Source of the DNA: Epilithonimonas caeni DSM 17710
Lineage (GTDB): Bacteria > Bacteroidota > Bacteroidia > Flavobacteriales > Weeksellaceae
Assembly: GCF_000426465.1 (NCBI RefSeq)
Contig: NZ_AUFK01000014.1
Coordinates: 186,001 to 250,000 of the forward strand
Direction of reading: 5' to 3'
DNA: 64,000 bases
Of the stretch, positions 50,575-60,092 are shown piece by piece (position 1 is the stretch's first letter; each line of letters begins with the position of its first letter). The position numbers and the translations under genes were made by a program. A model generated the notes under the pieces. That model worked only from the letters and a program-made list of their open reading frames with translations, searched no databases and was not told the DNA's origin.

Positions 50575-52593
50575 CTATTTTTTTATAATTTTCTGAGAAT
50601 AAGCATTTCCTGCTTTATCGTTTGCAACAAGCAAATATGTTCCTGAGCTTAATTGTTTGATCGATATTGAATTTTCAATAATTTCTTTCTGTAAGACAAT
50701 TTTCCCATTCATATCATACAATTTGGCCTCAATAGGTACAAATCCTTTCTTAGCTTTGAAGTTAACCATATCACTGCTTGGATTGGGATAAACGGTAAAT
50801 GATCCTTTACCATCCTGAACATCGGAAACACTTAATGTAGAACCTTCTACGATATTTAATGTTGTATTGGGCGTTACATTTTCGACAGTATCAACTTTTC
50901 CGGATGGCCATTTTACAACAACCTTGGCAATGGCAGATGCCTGGCCAATCCCGAAATGGGTATTAAGCGTACTCATGTTACCGAAACCAGTTCCACTTTG
51001 CACATCACGGATTTGTTTTCCCCATGTTCCGTAGATCTCCACTCGTGCCCCGATTCCGTTTCTGTTGCTTTCAACTCCTTTTAAGGTAACTTTCAGCCAT
51101 TTGTTGCTATTTCCGTTATTGATCAAGATATTCGTTCCACTTTGGATATCTAAAAACCCATCGTTATTAAGATCTCCGACCGGTCTGCGGTAGATATTCA
51201 GATTGTAAGGATTGCCGTTGGGGGTGAACTTGAAGTTACCATCTCCAAACATAATGGTATTTCCTGCGCCTAATATGTCTAGGAAACCGTCATTGTCAAA
51301 GTCATATGTTACATATTCCCTGCTAGAGTCTATAATGTTTTCATATCCGGAACCTGCGGTAACGTCTGTAAATGTTCCATCGCCATTATTTTTCATGATC
51401 TTATTAAGTCCATCGGTATCAGAATTGATCCCGATCATGGTGTCCATCAGTCCATCATTATTAAAATCTCCCCAGGCTGCTGACCAACTCTGGGAGGGCT
51501 CGGCCAGATTAGCCGTGTTAGCTACATTGGTAAAAGTCCCGTTTCCGTTATTTCTGTGCAGCTCATCAATATTTCCTCCAACTCCTGAACCGCCTTCTCC
51601 ACATTTTGCGATGAAAAGGTCGAGGTCTCCGTCATTGTCATAATCTGTCCAAGTTGAAGCATAGTTCCCGCCTGAAGGGAAATCGCCTAAGCCACCACGA
51701 TTGTGATTCATATTGGTGCCATCATTCAGATAATATCTGTTAGGGCCATTGTCATCACACACAAAAGCATCCAGTTTTCCATCATTATTGATATCTACAA
51801 AATTGGTACGCTGCGTCAGGTAGTTTTGGGTTTTTCTTTCAATCGTGTATCCTGTTCCTGTGGCATTTGCTTTCACAAAAGTAACGCCAGTTGATGAACC
51901 GTAGATCAGATCATTGAAACCATTGTTATCGTAATCTCCTGCAGCAATACTCCATTCAGGCTCTACTATGGTACTTGGAATCGTGTAAGTAACATCGGTA
52001 AATCCTCCGTCCGGTTTTTGATGAGAAATGACAATTTTTGTTTTATTGACCACAGAGACAATATCATCCAGATAATCTCCATTCATATCTACGATGCAAT
52101 TGTTGTATGCCGAAGAAGCACCACTTGCGACTTGGGAAGTGAACGAAAGCCTGTCCGGTACGGCTACAGATTCTGATAATTTGAATTGAAACCCAGAGCT
52201 GCTCCATTTATTATCAAAGACGATATAATATGTAGTGTTGGCAGAACCTCTGAAATTTACCTGCGCAGAATATCCTGAATAATCATCATTGCTAGCTAAA
52301 CAAGCCAATGCTGTACAACTTCCGGAATACACCATTATCCTCGTATCATTTGTCTGTCCTGCAATTACAGTGGACACCGTGACATTCATTTCTTGGGTCG
52401 GGGTGTATTTGTACCATGCTCCGGCTGTTCCAATACCATACTCCAACCCACATGCAGAAGGAGCTGCCATTCCATTAATTCCAGTAACCGTATAGGTTCC
52501 TACCGCAGTAAGATTCACAGCGTTGTTACAGGATGTTTGAGCCATTCCAAAAGAGATAGAACACATCAAAGTAAGTAGTAATAGTTTCTTCAT
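50575..52593 (-). CDS. Secreted FG-GAP/VCBS repeat protein with ASPIC/UnbV domain and T9SS sorting tail
   Basis: Signal peptide (KKLLLLTLMCSISFGMAQ). A beta-sandwich-like N-terminal domain (about 25-145) is followed by FG-GAP repeats with Asp-rich calcium loops: DMNGDYLDD, DYDNNGFND, DINNDGKLD, DYDNDGDLD, DFNNDGLMD, DFDNDGFLD, DLNNDGFLD. An ASPIC/UnbV-like region (KVTLKGVESNRNGIGARVEI) follows. The last 80 residues are a type IX sorting domain (FTVYPNPSSDMVNF, then LSSGTYLLVANDKAGNAYSQ). It is exported through the T9SS to the surface. The cytochrome-like gene is 19 nt upstream. Confidence 0.9.
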   Translation of the reverse strand: MKKLLLLTLMCSISFGMAQTSCNNAVNLTAVGTYTVTGINGMAAPSACGLEYGIGTAGAWYKYTPTQEMNVTVSTVIAGQTNDTRIMVYSGSCTALACLASNDDYSGYSAQVNFRGSANTTYYIVFDNKWSSSGFQFKLSESVAVPDRLSFTSQVASGASSAYNNCIVDMNGDYLDDIVSVVNKTKIVISHQKPDGGFTDVTYTIPSTIVEPEWSIAAGDYDNNGFNDLIYGSSTGVTFVKANATGTGYTIERKTQNYLTQRTNFVDINNDGKLDAFVCDDNGPNRYYLNDGTNMNHNRGGLGDFPSGGNYASTWTDYDNDGDLDLFIAKCGEGGSGVGGNIDELHRNNGNGTFTNVANTANLAEPSQSWSAAWGDFNNDGLMDTMIGINSDTDGLNKIMKNNGDGTFTDVTAGSGYENIIDSSREYVTYDFDNDGFLDILGAGNTIMFGDGNFKFTPNGNPYNLNIYRRPVGDLNNDGFLDIQSGTNILINNGNSNKWLKVTLKGVESNRNGIGARVEIYGTWGKQIRDVQSGTGFGNMSTLNTHFGIGQASAIAKVVVKWPSGKVDTVENVTPNTTLNIVEGSTLSVSDVQDGKGSFTVYPNPSSDMVNFKAKKGFVPIEAKLYDMNGKIVLQKEIIENSISIKQLSSGTYLLVANDKAGNAYSQKIIKK

Positions 52594-52612
52594 ATCTGTT
52601 ATAAGTTTTTTA

Positions 52613-53710
52613 TTAATTACAAGTTTGCGTTAATGAATTGATCCATTCCTGAACCAACAGTAAACCTTCGTCATGTACAACTGTTCTTCCCAACAATGGC
52701 ATCATGTTACTTCCATCCGTAGATTGAAGTCTGTAGTGCATCACCGATTTGTTATAATTTCCAGGAGCAACAATTTTTGAGATTGTTGAACTCACAGGCT
52801 CGGCTGCTGTAACACATACACCAAGGTTTGTCAAGTTTGTGGTCTGATTAAAATTCAGCCTTAAGGCACGATAATCGCAACGTGCATTTTCTTGATGGCA
52901 ATGGGAACAATTTGCATCCAGATAGGAACGCAAACGGATATCTACAGGTTTACTTGCATCATGATAATCTACCGTAGAGTTAATTGTGGAGGGATAGCTT
53001 GCCAAATAACCTTCATCTACCAGTTTTTGAAGCTGGTTTTTAATATTATTGGTAGAATAACCATATATATTATTCAAATTCTGAGGTTTCGTACCAATCG
53101 GGATCGCTTTACCATCTAATCTGTGACATGCAAAACATTCGGTTTCCGATGGTATCCTATAATTTGTTGTAATACTTTCGCCATTTGGTTTTTTGAAAGT
53201 GATTTCCTGAGAACTCCCGCTTTCAAAATCTTCCCCGGTTAAAAGAGTGGCTTCTGTTTGCGCATCGTTCCAAATATATTCCGCAAAGATCCATCCTGTG
53301 GATTTTCTTATCATCAATCTTGTTTCGATGATTTTCGTTGTATTATTGGGTTGTAAAGTATTGTAATAAAAATTCTTTATCAAAGTTGTTCCAACCGGAA
53401 AATCAAGTATTTTACCATCTTCTATGTACTTGGCCTTTGTACCTTCGGGCATCCAAATAAATCTTTTCTTCAGAGCATAATCCGTAAACAGGGAACTTGC
53501 CGGCTCATAAGGGATCACTTTGGCTACTGGTGTCAAATTTTTCAAATCTCCACTGAAAAATGAATAGGTCGACAATTTGGAATACGGAACTGCATTGATA
53601 TCAAAATTGACAGCAGGTCCCGAAATCGAAGGCTCTATCACTGCACCGTCATCTTTACAGGAAATCGAGAAAAAAAGAGATAAAATAAGTAGAAAATAAA
53701 TTTTTTTCAT
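52613..53710 (-). CDS. Diheme c-type cytochrome lipoprotein (SO2930-like)
   Basis: Lipoprotein signal (IYFLLILSLFFSISC, Cys19). Two heme motifs: ECFACHRLDG (CxxCH) and NCSHCHQENARC (CxxCH). A Met or His distal ligand may be in the second half. The 365-residue length and the pattern VTPVAKVIPYEPASSLFTDY resemble SO2930-type proteins. It probably works at the surface or periplasm in electron transfer. It is followed 19 nt later by the T9SS-secreted FG-GAP protein, a pairing that suggests a shared surface process (inference). Confidence 0.88.
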   Translation of the reverse strand: MKKIYFLLILSLFFSISCKDDGAVIEPSISGPAVNFDINAVPYSKLSTYSFFSGDLKNLTPVAKVIPYEPASSLFTDYALKKRFIWMPEGTKAKYIEDGKILDFPVGTTLIKNFYYNTLQPNNTTKIIETRLMIRKSTGWIFAEYIWNDAQTEATLLTGEDFESGSSQEITFKKPNGESITTNYRIPSETECFACHRLDGKAIPIGTKPQNLNNIYGYSTNNIKNQLQKLVDEGYLASYPSTINSTVDYHDASKPVDIRLRSYLDANCSHCHQENARCDYRALRLNFNQTTNLTNLGVCVTAAEPVSSTISKIVAPGNYNKSVMHYRLQSTDGSNMMPLLGRTVVHDEGLLLVQEWINSLTQTCN

Positions 53711-53778
53711 TAATTTTTAGTTTTTTGACTACTAATATAAATAATTAATCTTATTTCGCAAGCTTTTCCAAGTCAAAA

Positions 53779-53804
53779 ATCATTAAATTTGCAAACTTAA
53801 TGAT
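53779..53804 (+). promoter_or_regulatory. Inverted repeat overlapping a -7 box upstream of the dialkylresorcinol operon
   Basis: ATCATTAA and TTAATGAT (8-nt arms, 10-nt spacer) flank and overlap TAAATTTG (53784-53791), a perfect TAnnTTTG -7 box. It lies 98-123 nt before the MMPL gene. The dyad could be a repressor site for the pigment operon. The rest of the 191-nt gap holds nothing else clear. Confidence 0.5.
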
Positions 53805-53901
53805 CATTCCATCAAAAAATGGTGCATTGAGTTGATTTTAGAAAAAACAAAAACCTTAACGCCATCATATCTGTAATCATATTGCAGTATCATAATCAGA
53901 A

Positions 53902-56900
53902 ATGCATCGCTTTTTCATCCACTTATATTATTTTATTTATAAAAACCGACTGATTTCCATCGCAACAGCTTTGGGAATTCTTTTCATTTGCGGATTTTTT
54001 GCTTCCAGAATTAATTTCGAGGAAGACATTAACCAGATCATTCCGAAAAACGACAAATCTGATCTGACCGCTAAAGTTCTGAAGCAACTCAATTTTTCAG
54101 ATAAAATCATCGTCATCATCGAGAACAAATCGAAAGACGACAATTTCCAGCTTTCGGAAACTGCCGATACTTTCCTAAACAAGATCGAACCTTTAAAAAA
54201 ATACATCGGTTCGGTCCAGGGGAAAGTAAATGATAACGAAATTTCGGAAACGTTTGATTTTGTCAATCAGAATCTTCCTTTGTTTCTGGATGAGAACGAT
54301 TACAAAGAAATCGAAAGAAAACTCAATAAAGACAGCATTGCAAAACAGGTTGAAAGCAATTATGTTTCGCTGGTTTCCCCGACAAGTCTTGTAACGAAAG
54401 AATTCATTAAAAAAGACCCTCTCGGGATCACTTTTCTTGGAATCAAAAAACTGAATGCTTTGAATATCAGCAAAGATTTCAAGCTGGAAGACAATTACAT
54501 CGTTACCAAAAACGGAAGGGACCTCTTGCTTTTCATCGAACCGAAAAACAAAAGCAACGACACCAAAAGCAATGAAGTTTTCGTCAATCAGCTGAACGAA
54601 ATAAAAGATGATCTCAACACACAATTCAAAGGAAAAACGGAGATCAGCTATTTTGGTTCACCTGCAATCGCAGTTGCGAATGCGCAACAAATCAAGAAAG
54701 ACATCCAGAATACGGTCATTATTTCGATGACGGTTTTGTTGGTATTACTGATGTATTATTTCAGGAATTTCTTTACGCCACTGATCGTTTTTTTACCGAC
54801 CGTTTTCGCTGTTTTCATTTCGCTGATGGTTTTATATTTCATTAAAGATAAAATATCGGCAATTTCGCTCAGCGTCGGAGCCATTCTCATTGGAATCACG
54901 ATTGATTATGCGCTCCATATTTTGACACATTATAAGCACAACAACAATATTGAAGAGCTTTACAAAGAAATCACACAACCGATTATTCTGAGTAGCGCAA
55001 CAACCGCCGTTTCATTTTTATGTTTGGTATTTGTACGTTCGGAGGCGTTGAAAGATCTCGGACTTTTTGCTGCGATCACGGTTTTCCTTTCCTCATTTAC
55101 CGCTTTGATCATTGTACCGCAATTATATCATCCGAAAGAAAAAACGGATAATGTAAATGCAAATTTCATCGATAAGATCGGAAATTATCCTTACGAAAAG
55201 AACAAACCTTTGATCATCGGATGTTCTTTGATGATCATTGCCTGTCTTTTTGGATTCCGTCATGTTGGTTTTAATGAAGATATTGGTGATCTGAATTACA
55301 TTCCGAAAGATTTGAAGATCAGCGAAGCCAAGCTTGAGAAATTATCGGACATTACTTCAAAATCGATTTACACGATTTCTTACGGAAATTCTGAAAGTGA
55401 AGCTTTGGCGAGAAATTCTCAGTTGAGCCAGTTTTTGGAAAAAGAAAAAAAAGAAGGGAAGATCCTGAGCTATAATTCGCTTGGAAATGTCGTTTTATCG
55501 AAAGAAGACCAGCAAAAAAAGGTTGAAAAATGGAATAACTTCTGGAATCAAAACAAAAAAAACCAGACAATTTCTGCATTAGTTCAAAACGGGAACAAGT
55601 TCGGGTTCAACGCTTCTGCTTTTGACCAGTTCAATGAAAATTTAAATAAATCCTACTCTTCCTTAAGCTTAAAAGACTACGAAAAAATAAAGGCCCTCCA
55701 GATATCAGAATTCCTAAGTAACGACAATGGTTTTTATACGGTTTCGAATGTGGTGAAAGTTGACGAAAGGAAACGAGATGCTTTCATCAAAGATGTTGAA
55801 AAAAACCATGAAGCTTTGGCAATCGACCGCCAACAGATGAACGAGAACTTTTTGGGCTTGCTGAAAAATGATTTCAACACCTTAATTAATTATTCTCTTT
55901 TAGCGATAATTTTAACCATCATCGTTTTCTTCAGAAATTTTGAATTATCTGTCCTTACAATGTTCCCGATCATTTTAACAGGAGTTGTGACTGCCGGAAT
56001 TCTCTATTTTCTTGGTCTGGAATTGAATATTTTCAGCACCGTTGTCTGTACTTTGGTCTTCGGGGTCGGAGACGATTTCAGCATTTTCCTGACGAAGGCG
56101 ATGCAAAAAGAACATACGACTGGAAAAAATGAACTTCCGACATACCGAATTTCGATTATCCTAGCCGTTTTCACAACGATTCTGTCAATTGGTTCTTTGA
56201 TTTTTGCGAAACATCCTGCTTTGCATTCTTTGGCGCTGGTTGCTTTGATCGGAATGTTCTCCGTGATTGTCATTACCTCAACTTTATATCCGTTCTGGTT
56301 TAGGTTTTTAATTATCAACCGACAGAAAAAGGGATTATCGCCGGTCACCTTTAGGTTATTTTTAAATTCTGTCCTATCATTTTTATATTACGGTTTAGGC
56401 GGGTCGATTTTTTCAGCGATTGGAAGTATCTTCGTGAAACGTTCGAAAGGAAGAACTTTAGACCTCATCAAATTAATTTTAGCAAAATTTCTGACATCCG
56501 TTTTATATTCAAATCCGTTTGTCAAGAAAAAAGTGATCAGAAATCCTAATGAGGATTTCAGCAAACCCGCGATCATCATTGCCAATCACACTTCCTTTCT
56601 TGACACATTGGCAATTGCAATGGCAACACATAAGATCGTCTATCTTGTCAATGATTGGGTCTGGAACTCTCCGGTTTTTGGAAAATTAGTTAAAGCTCTT
56701 GGGTTTTTCCCGGTTTCTCAGGGTATCGAAAACGGCAAAGAAAAACTGAAAGAAAAAATAGACCAAGGCTACTCTCTTGTGGTCTTTCCGGAAGCGGAAA
56801 GGTCCTACACCAACAACATAAAACGATTCCACAAAGGTGCATTTTACTTGGCAGAAGAATACGACCTGGATATTCTTCCGATCTATATCCACGGAAATTC

Positions 56901-57555
56901 CGAAGTTTTACCGAAAGGCGACTTTATCATATATGATGGAAGCATAACTGTTAAAGTAGGTACCAGAATCCTGAAAGATGACCAAAGTTTCGGGAAAAAT
57001 TACTCCGAAAGAACGAAGAAGATCAACGCCTGTTTCCGAGAGGAATTTGCCAAACTGAGAAGTGAGATCGAGGATGAAAATTATTTTAAAAAAAAATTAT
57101 TCTTAAGTTTTTTATATAAAGAAAATGAAGTTGTGAAACCTGTAAAAGAAGATTTCACCAAAAACAAATCGGTTTATTTCGAATTGGACAAGCATCTTCC
57201 GACTGAAGCCAACATCCTGCACATTGCAGATGACTTTGGTCAAAAAGACGTCTTAATGACGCTTCAACAAGCCGGAAGAAAAATATTCAGTTTGATAAAA
57301 AACAAAGAAAAAAGAGAAGTGGCCGAACAAAATTATCTTGTCAAAAGAAGGAAGATACATTACATCAATAACATTTCCGAGATCTCGAAAAACATTGATA
57401 TTCTATTGGTATCTGACAAAAATTTTGACTTCAATGAAATTGAGATTTTACCAAAGAAAATCATTTTACTGAATATTGATAATTCCCATTTTCAAAATTC
57501 GGATTTCAATTTAATATTCAGATCGGACTCAATTAACATCTTCTGCCACGAATAA
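53902..57555 (+). CDS. MMPL-type exporter fused to a PlsC-like acyltransferase (pigment cluster)
   Basis: The 1217-residue protein starts with a TM helix, then two MMPL/RND halves: periplasmic domain about 35-270 with TM cluster about 275-420, second periplasmic domain about 460-650 with TM cluster about 660-800 (FGVGDDFSIFLTKAMQKEHT). From about 880 comes a PlsC-type domain with HxxxxD motif NHTSFLD near residue 895 and VVFPEAERSYTNN. The last about 120 residues are a Rossmann-like domain. This fusion is typical of flexirubin/dialkylresorcinol clusters; it should acylate and move the lipid. Start choice: ATG 53902 gives the first TM helix. Confidence 0.9.
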   Translation: MHRFFIHLYYFIYKNRLISIATALGILFICGFFASRINFEEDINQIIPKNDKSDLTAKVLKQLNFSDKIIVIIENKSKDDNFQLSETADTFLNKIEPLKKYIGSVQGKVNDNEISETFDFVNQNLPLFLDENDYKEIERKLNKDSIAKQVESNYVSLVSPTSLVTKEFIKKDPLGITFLGIKKLNALNISKDFKLEDNYIVTKNGRDLLLFIEPKNKSNDTKSNEVFVNQLNEIKDDLNTQFKGKTEISYFGSPAIAVANAQQIKKDIQNTVIISMTVLLVLLMYYFRNFFTPLIVFLPTVFAVFISLMVLYFIKDKISAISLSVGAILIGITIDYALHILTHYKHNNNIEELYKEITQPIILSSATTAVSFLCLVFVRSEALKDLGLFAAITVFLSSFTALIIVPQLYHPKEKTDNVNANFIDKIGNYPYEKNKPLIIGCSLMIIACLFGFRHVGFNEDIGDLNYIPKDLKISEAKLEKLSDITSKSIYTISYGNSESEALARNSQLSQFLEKEKKEGKILSYNSLGNVVLSKEDQQKKVEKWNNFWNQNKKNQTISALVQNGNKFGFNASAFDQFNENLNKSYSSLSLKDYEKIKALQISEFLSNDNGFYTVSNVVKVDERKRDAFIKDVEKNHEALAIDRQQMNENFLGLLKNDFNTLINYSLLAIILTIIVFFRNFELSVLTMFPIILTGVVTAGILYFLGLELNIFSTVVCTLVFGVGDDFSIFLTKAMQKEHTTGKNELPTYRISIILAVFTTILSIGSLIFAKHPALHSLALVALIGMFSVIVITSTLYPFWFRFLIINRQKKGLSPVTFRLFLNSVLSFLYYGLGGSIFSAIGSIFVKRSKGRTLDLIKLILAKFLTSVLYSNPFVKKKVIRNPNEDFSKPAIIIANHTSFLDTLAIAMATHKIVYLVNDWVWNSPVFGKLVKALGFFPVSQGIENGKEKLKEKIDQGYSLVVFPEAERSYTNNIKRFHKGAFYLAEEYDLDILPIYIHGNSEVLPKGDFIIYDGSITVKVGTRILKDDQSFGKNYSERTKKINACFREEFAKLRSEIEDENYFKKKLFLSFLYKENEVVKPVKEDFTKNKSVYFELDKHLPTEANILHIADDFGQKDVLMTLQQAGRKIFSLIKNKEKREVAEQNYLVKRRKIHYINNISEISKNIDILLVSDKNFDFNEIEILPKKIILLNIDNSHFQNSDFNLIFRSDSINIFCHE

Positions 57556-57597
57556 TAAATATGAAAAGTATATTTTTGTATCAAATATTACTTACTA

Positions 57598-58512
57598 ATG
57601 CCAAAAAAAATACTGGTCATTTATTATTCGCAAACGGGTCAATTAGAAGATATCGTAAAGAATATCGCAAGACCATTTGAAAATAAAAAAGACGAATATC
57701 AGGTCACATATTACAGCATCAAATTAAAAAAAGACTTTCCTTTTCCTTGGCCAGGCGATGTCTTTTTCAATACATTTCCAGAATCCTATCTGCAAATCCC
57801 AAGTGAGATACTCCCTCCACCGGAAAACGTTATGAACCAACAATTTGACCTTATCCTTTTTGGATATCAGGTTTGGTATTTGACACCTTCGATTCCGATT
57901 ATTTCATTTCTGAAAAGCGGTTATGCAGAAAATATTTTGAAAGATACTCCTGTTGTTACCATTTCCGGAACCAGAAATATGTGGATGCTTTCTCAGGAAA
58001 AACTGAAAGTCTACCTGCGTGACCTCAGCGCTCAATTAGTTGGAAACATAGCGTTGGTTGACAGGCACGACAACTACACCAGCGTGCTTACTATTCTACG
58101 TTGGCTAACGACCGGACAGAAAGAAAAATCCGGAATTTTACCAGCAGCCGGAATTTCTGATGAAGAAATTGCCGGTTCTGTAAAGTATGGTAAGATTATT
58201 GAAGAGCATTTCCGCAATAATAATTTAAAGAATCTCCAGCCCGATCTGGTAAAAAACGGAGCGGTAGAGATAAGGCCTTTTCTGGTAAGAGTAGAAAAAG
58301 TCGGGAACAAAATCTTCACCGTCTGGTCCAATCTTATCATCAAGAAAAAAGAAAAGCGTCCATTGCTGATAAAATTCTTTAAGGTATATTTGATGGCAGC
58401 GATCTGGATCATCTCTCCAATCGTTCTAGTTTTCCATATACTACTAGCGCCGTTATTGTGGTTTAAAAGAAAAAAACAAAGAGAATATTTACAAGGAATT
58501 AATTTAAAATAG
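57598..58512 (+). CDS. darA: Dialkylresorcinol condensing enzyme
   Basis: The 304-residue protein opens with a flavodoxin-like KILVIYYSQTGQLEDIVKNI. It includes FPFPWPGDVFFNTFPESYL and LILFGYQVWYLTPSIPII, which match DarA of dialkylresorcinol pathways. DarA works with DarB to condense two fatty-acid-derived precursors into the resorcinol ring. The C-terminal part has a hydrophobic segment (AAIWIISPIVLVFHILLAPL, about 262-285), so it is membrane-linked. It sits 42 nt after the MMPL fusion and 3 nt before darB. Confidence 0.9.
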   Translation: MPKKILVIYYSQTGQLEDIVKNIARPFENKKDEYQVTYYSIKLKKDFPFPWPGDVFFNTFPESYLQIPSEILPPPENVMNQQFDLILFGYQVWYLTPSIPIISFLKSGYAENILKDTPVVTISGTRNMWMLSQEKLKVYLRDLSAQLVGNIALVDRHDNYTSVLTILRWLTTGQKEKSGILPAAGISDEEIAGSVKYGKIIEEHFRNNNLKNLQPDLVKNGAVEIRPFLVRVEKVGNKIFTVWSNLIIKKKEKRPLLIKFFKVYLMAAIWIISPIVLVFHILLAPLLWFKRKKQREYLQGINLK

Positions 58513-58515
58513 AAA

Positions 58516-59655
58516 ATGAGCAACGTTTATATCACCAAATCTTCTACATACCTGCCAAACGAGCCGATAGCCAATGACGATATGGAAACCTATCTTGGTT
58601 TGGTAAACAATACACCGTCCAAAGCAAGAGCTCTGATTTTGAGAAATAATCAGATCAAAACCAGATATTACGCCCTTGACAAAAATGGAAACCCAACTCA
58701 TACCAACGCCCAGATCACAGCCAATGCGATCAATGGTCTTTTCGATGAGAATTTCAAAAAAGAAGATATGGAACTACTATCTTGCGGAACAACTTCTGCA
58801 GACCAGATTCAGCCATCTCACGCATCTATGGTCCATGGTGAACTGGGTATGAACAAATCTGTGGAGATCAACACATCAATGGGACTTTGTAACTCCGGGA
58901 TGAACGCACTGAACTACGGTTTCTTATCTGTAAAAGCTGGTGTGAAAAACAATGCTGTTTGTGTAGGTTCCGAGAGATTTTCTTCCTGGATGACAGCGGA
59001 CAAATTCGACCACGAAGCAGAAAATCTGAAACTATTGGAAGAAAGACCAATTGTAGCCTTCAAAAGAGAATTTTTAAGATGGATGCTTTCTGATGGTGCC
59101 GGTGCATTTTTGTTGGAAAATAAGCCGAGAGAAAACCAGACTTCTTTGAAAATCGAATGGATCGATTTCTATTCTTACGCTCACGAGATCGAAGCCTGTA
59201 TGTATTCCGGATGTGAAAAACAGGAAGACGGAAGTCTGAGATCCTGGGCAGATTATCCTTCTGACGAGTGGTTGAAGCAATCGATCTTTGCTTTGAAACA
59301 AGACACAAAGATCCTGGACCAATACATCCTTGTAAAAGGCGCACAGAGTTTGAGAGCATCTTTTGACAAACACGAACTGGACCCGGAATCTGTAGACCAT
59401 GTGCTGGCACACATTTCTTCCGGTTATTTCAAAGATGGATTGAAAGAAGAATTTGCAAAAGTTGGCTTAGATTTTCCTTGGGAAAAATGGTTCTATAATC
59501 TTTCCGAAGTTGGGAACATCGGTGCTGGATCCATCTTCATTGCTGTGGAACAATTGATGAATTCCGGAAAACTTAAAAAAGGAGAAAGAATTCTTCTTTG
59601 TGTTCCGGAAAGTGGAAGATTCGCTTATTCTTGTGCATTATTGACTGTTTGTTAA
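58516..59655 (+). CDS. darB: 3-oxoacyl-ACP synthase III family ketosynthase, DarB-like
   Basis: A KAS III-type thiolase-fold enzyme of 379 residues. The catalytic Cys is in MGLCNSGMNALNYG. The histidine segment reads VLAHISSGYF where FabH has HQAN. The asparagine is in LSEVGNIGAGS. DarB joins 3-oxoacyl precursors with DarA to make dialkylresorcinols, the second half of flexirubin-type pigments. It is directly after darA (3 nt) and overlaps the next gene's ATG by one base. GTTSADQIQPSHASMVHGEL is a further characteristic run. Confidence 0.92.
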   Translation: MSNVYITKSSTYLPNEPIANDDMETYLGLVNNTPSKARALILRNNQIKTRYYALDKNGNPTHTNAQITANAINGLFDENFKKEDMELLSCGTTSADQIQPSHASMVHGELGMNKSVEINTSMGLCNSGMNALNYGFLSVKAGVKNNAVCVGSERFSSWMTADKFDHEAENLKLLEERPIVAFKREFLRWMLSDGAGAFLLENKPRENQTSLKIEWIDFYSYAHEIEACMYSGCEKQEDGSLRSWADYPSDEWLKQSIFALKQDTKILDQYILVKGAQSLRASFDKHELDPESVDHVLAHISSGYFKDGLKEEFAKVGLDFPWEKWFYNLSEVGNIGAGSIFIAVEQLMNSGKLKKGERILLCVPESGRFAYSCALLTVC

Positions 59656-60086
59656 TGGAAAACTTGTTACCAAATTCTGACAAAAACTTCATAGAAAGTC
59701 TGATTCCTCAAAAGTTCCCTTTTGTAATGGTAAGCGGACTTCTGGAATATTCGGAAAATCATTTGATTTCCGAATTTGTCATTAAGGAAGATCAAATTTT
59801 TGTTAATGAAAATACATTTCAGGCTTCTGGTTTGATTGAACATCAGGCTCAGAGCGTGGCTTTGCATACGGGTTATAAATATTTTCTTTTAGGCAAAGAA
59901 TCTCCGACAGGTTACATAGGCGCTATCAAATCTTTTGAAACAGAAAGTTTACCTCAAGTCGGAGACGTATTGAGATCGGAAGCGACTATTATTAATGAAA
60001 TGATGGGCGTAACACTGGTAGAGATCATTACTAAAATCAATGATAAAGTGATTGCAAAATCGCAGATGAAAACCGTAGTGAAATAA
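59655..60086 (+). CDS. FabZ-like hotdog protein lacking the usual catalytic His
   Basis: Start at ATG 59655 overlaps the darB stop (TAATG); the earlier frame start 59598 lies inside darB and is rejected. The 143-residue single hotdog resembles FabZ: LIPQKFPFVMVSGLLEYSEN where FabZ has PHRxPF, so the catalytic His is replaced by Gln. The Glu helix is kept in ASGLIEHQAQSVAL. It is next to a second FabZ-like gene that keeps PHRxP. The two may form a heterodimer with one active half, an inference from other dehydratase pairs. Confidence 0.82.
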   Translation: MENLLPNSDKNFIESLIPQKFPFVMVSGLLEYSENHLISEFVIKEDQIFVNENTFQASGLIEHQAQSVALHTGYKYFLLGKESPTGYIGAIKSFETESLPQVGDVLRSEATIINEMMGVTLVEIITKINDKVIAKSQMKTVVK

Positions 60087-60092
60087 TTTTAA

